From NCBI RefSeq assembly GCF_026151205.1, contig NC_087072.1, positions 21,976,103 to 22,040,102 of the forward strand: 64,000 nt of DNA, read 5' to 3'. The position numbers were made by a program, and so were the translations under genes. This stretch comes from Bolinopsis microptera (taxonomy: Eukaryota; Ctenophora; Tentaculata; Lobata; Bolinopsidae). Numbering within the stretch: the stretch's first letter is position 1; every line of letters begins with the position of its first letter. Shown in pieces: positions 63,737-64,000 of this stretch. The notes beneath the pieces are model-generated. The model saw only the letters and a program-made list of their open reading frames with translations, made no database searches and had not been told where the DNA came from.

Positions 63737-63863
63737 CTGGTGTGGCATGCATCTCGTGAAGGTGGATATCATAGTTCTCCCTAGCCAGAGTCTCAAACGT
63801 AGAGCTCCTAGCTGTGAGTTCCACTACATGGTTTATGTCCGTAAGGAGTAATACTGTATCGTG
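63737..63863 (-). CDS. Possible short exon in the outer part of the right arm
   Basis: Mirror of 52945-53071, with the same donor-like border; same caveats. Confidence 0.3.
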
Positions 63864-64000
63864 AAAGGATTAACGGTCACGTGATTGGATCACTATCTGT
63901 TATTGACCCCTGTAAATTTAGTTGCAATATTTGACAGTCCTATAATTACTCAATTTTAAATCTTACAATATGATGGAAGCGTAAAATTAATGCTTCCGGA

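Larger units (their letters stand above)
59233..64000 (-). mobile_element. Right arm of the giant palindrome, Penelope-like element (runs off the window)
   Basis: Inverted copy of 52808-57583; identity holds to the last base, so the outer end is not seen. Its genes face the core, as in the left arm, so the two copies are convergent. Confidence 0.92.

Noticed and set aside
52808-64000. Palindrome as a pure fold-back sequencing artefact
   Set aside because: The arms carry private deletions (10 bp, 21 bp) and substitutions, which a read of one molecule and its complement should not show; assembly error of another kind is not excluded.
52808-64000. Polinton or virus-like element with long terminal inverted repeats
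   Set aside because: No polymerase B, integrase, capsid or packaging ATPase is visible; the arms encode Penelope-type enzymes instead.

Overview
The window is animal nuclear DNA, almost certainly from a luminous ctenophore. The key evidence is eight tandem intronless genes for a 207-residue three-EF-hand protein whose sequence is that of the ctenophore calcium-regulated photoproteins (mnemiopsin, bolinopsin, berovin). Split genes with GT-AG introns, TATA boxes, AATAAA signals, LINEs, a Penelope-like element, MITEs and minisatellites agree with this. A lobate or beroid genus (Mnemiopsis, Bolinopsis, Beroe) fits better than Pleurobrachia or Hormiphora, which are reported to lack photoproteins. 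I could not run a database search, so the genus is open.

Layout. 1-488: 3' end of a gene with two ShKT domains, followed by an intact EN-RT LINE (1078-4578) with a 12-bp target duplication. 4939-10216: a six-exon papain-like cysteine protease whose first intron is filled with opposing LINE pieces; its last exon matches the end of the first gene but lacks the ShKT cassette, so the two are tandem paralogues. 11921-18853 (-): one open frame of 2310 residues, a TIR domain followed by about 209 decapeptide repeats. 19639-22618 (-): a voltage-gated potassium channel in which I could place seven exons; two of its introns are expanded by tandem repeats that copy the splice sites themselves. 23180-30839: the photoprotein array, period exactly 999 bp. 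31038-36339 (-): a four-exon small gene of unknown function with a 24-bp minisatellite in its large intron. 37060-40295: a tandem and inverted SINE-like block inserted into the end of a 2.2-kb TA-flanked transposon. 40394-43702 (-): an intronless LDLa-rich class A GPCR. 44085-48888: a run of non-autonomous transposons plus interstitial telomere-like repeats. 48942-52145: a decayed EN-RT LINE with an 11-bp target duplication.

52808 to the end of the window is one giant palindrome: two arms of about 4.8 kb around a 1.65-kb single-copy core. Each arm carries a Penelope-like reverse transcriptase, a GIY-YIG endonuclease in the same transcription direction, and an acidic third ORF. The core carries two or three small AT-rich ORFs that I do not recognise; the last may be OB-fold-like. 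The right arm runs off the window.

The most notable signals are: (1) the photoprotein array, where only the first copy has a TATA box, only the last has AATAAA, and every copy has the same 3' splice-acceptor-like sequence just upstream of its ATG, as expected for one long trans-spliced transcript; (2) the TIR-decapeptide-repeat protein; (3) splice-site minisatellites on both sides of the channel S5 exon; (4) the Penelope palindrome with its non-repetitive core. Exon models come from reading frames and splice signals only and have not been checked against transcripts.
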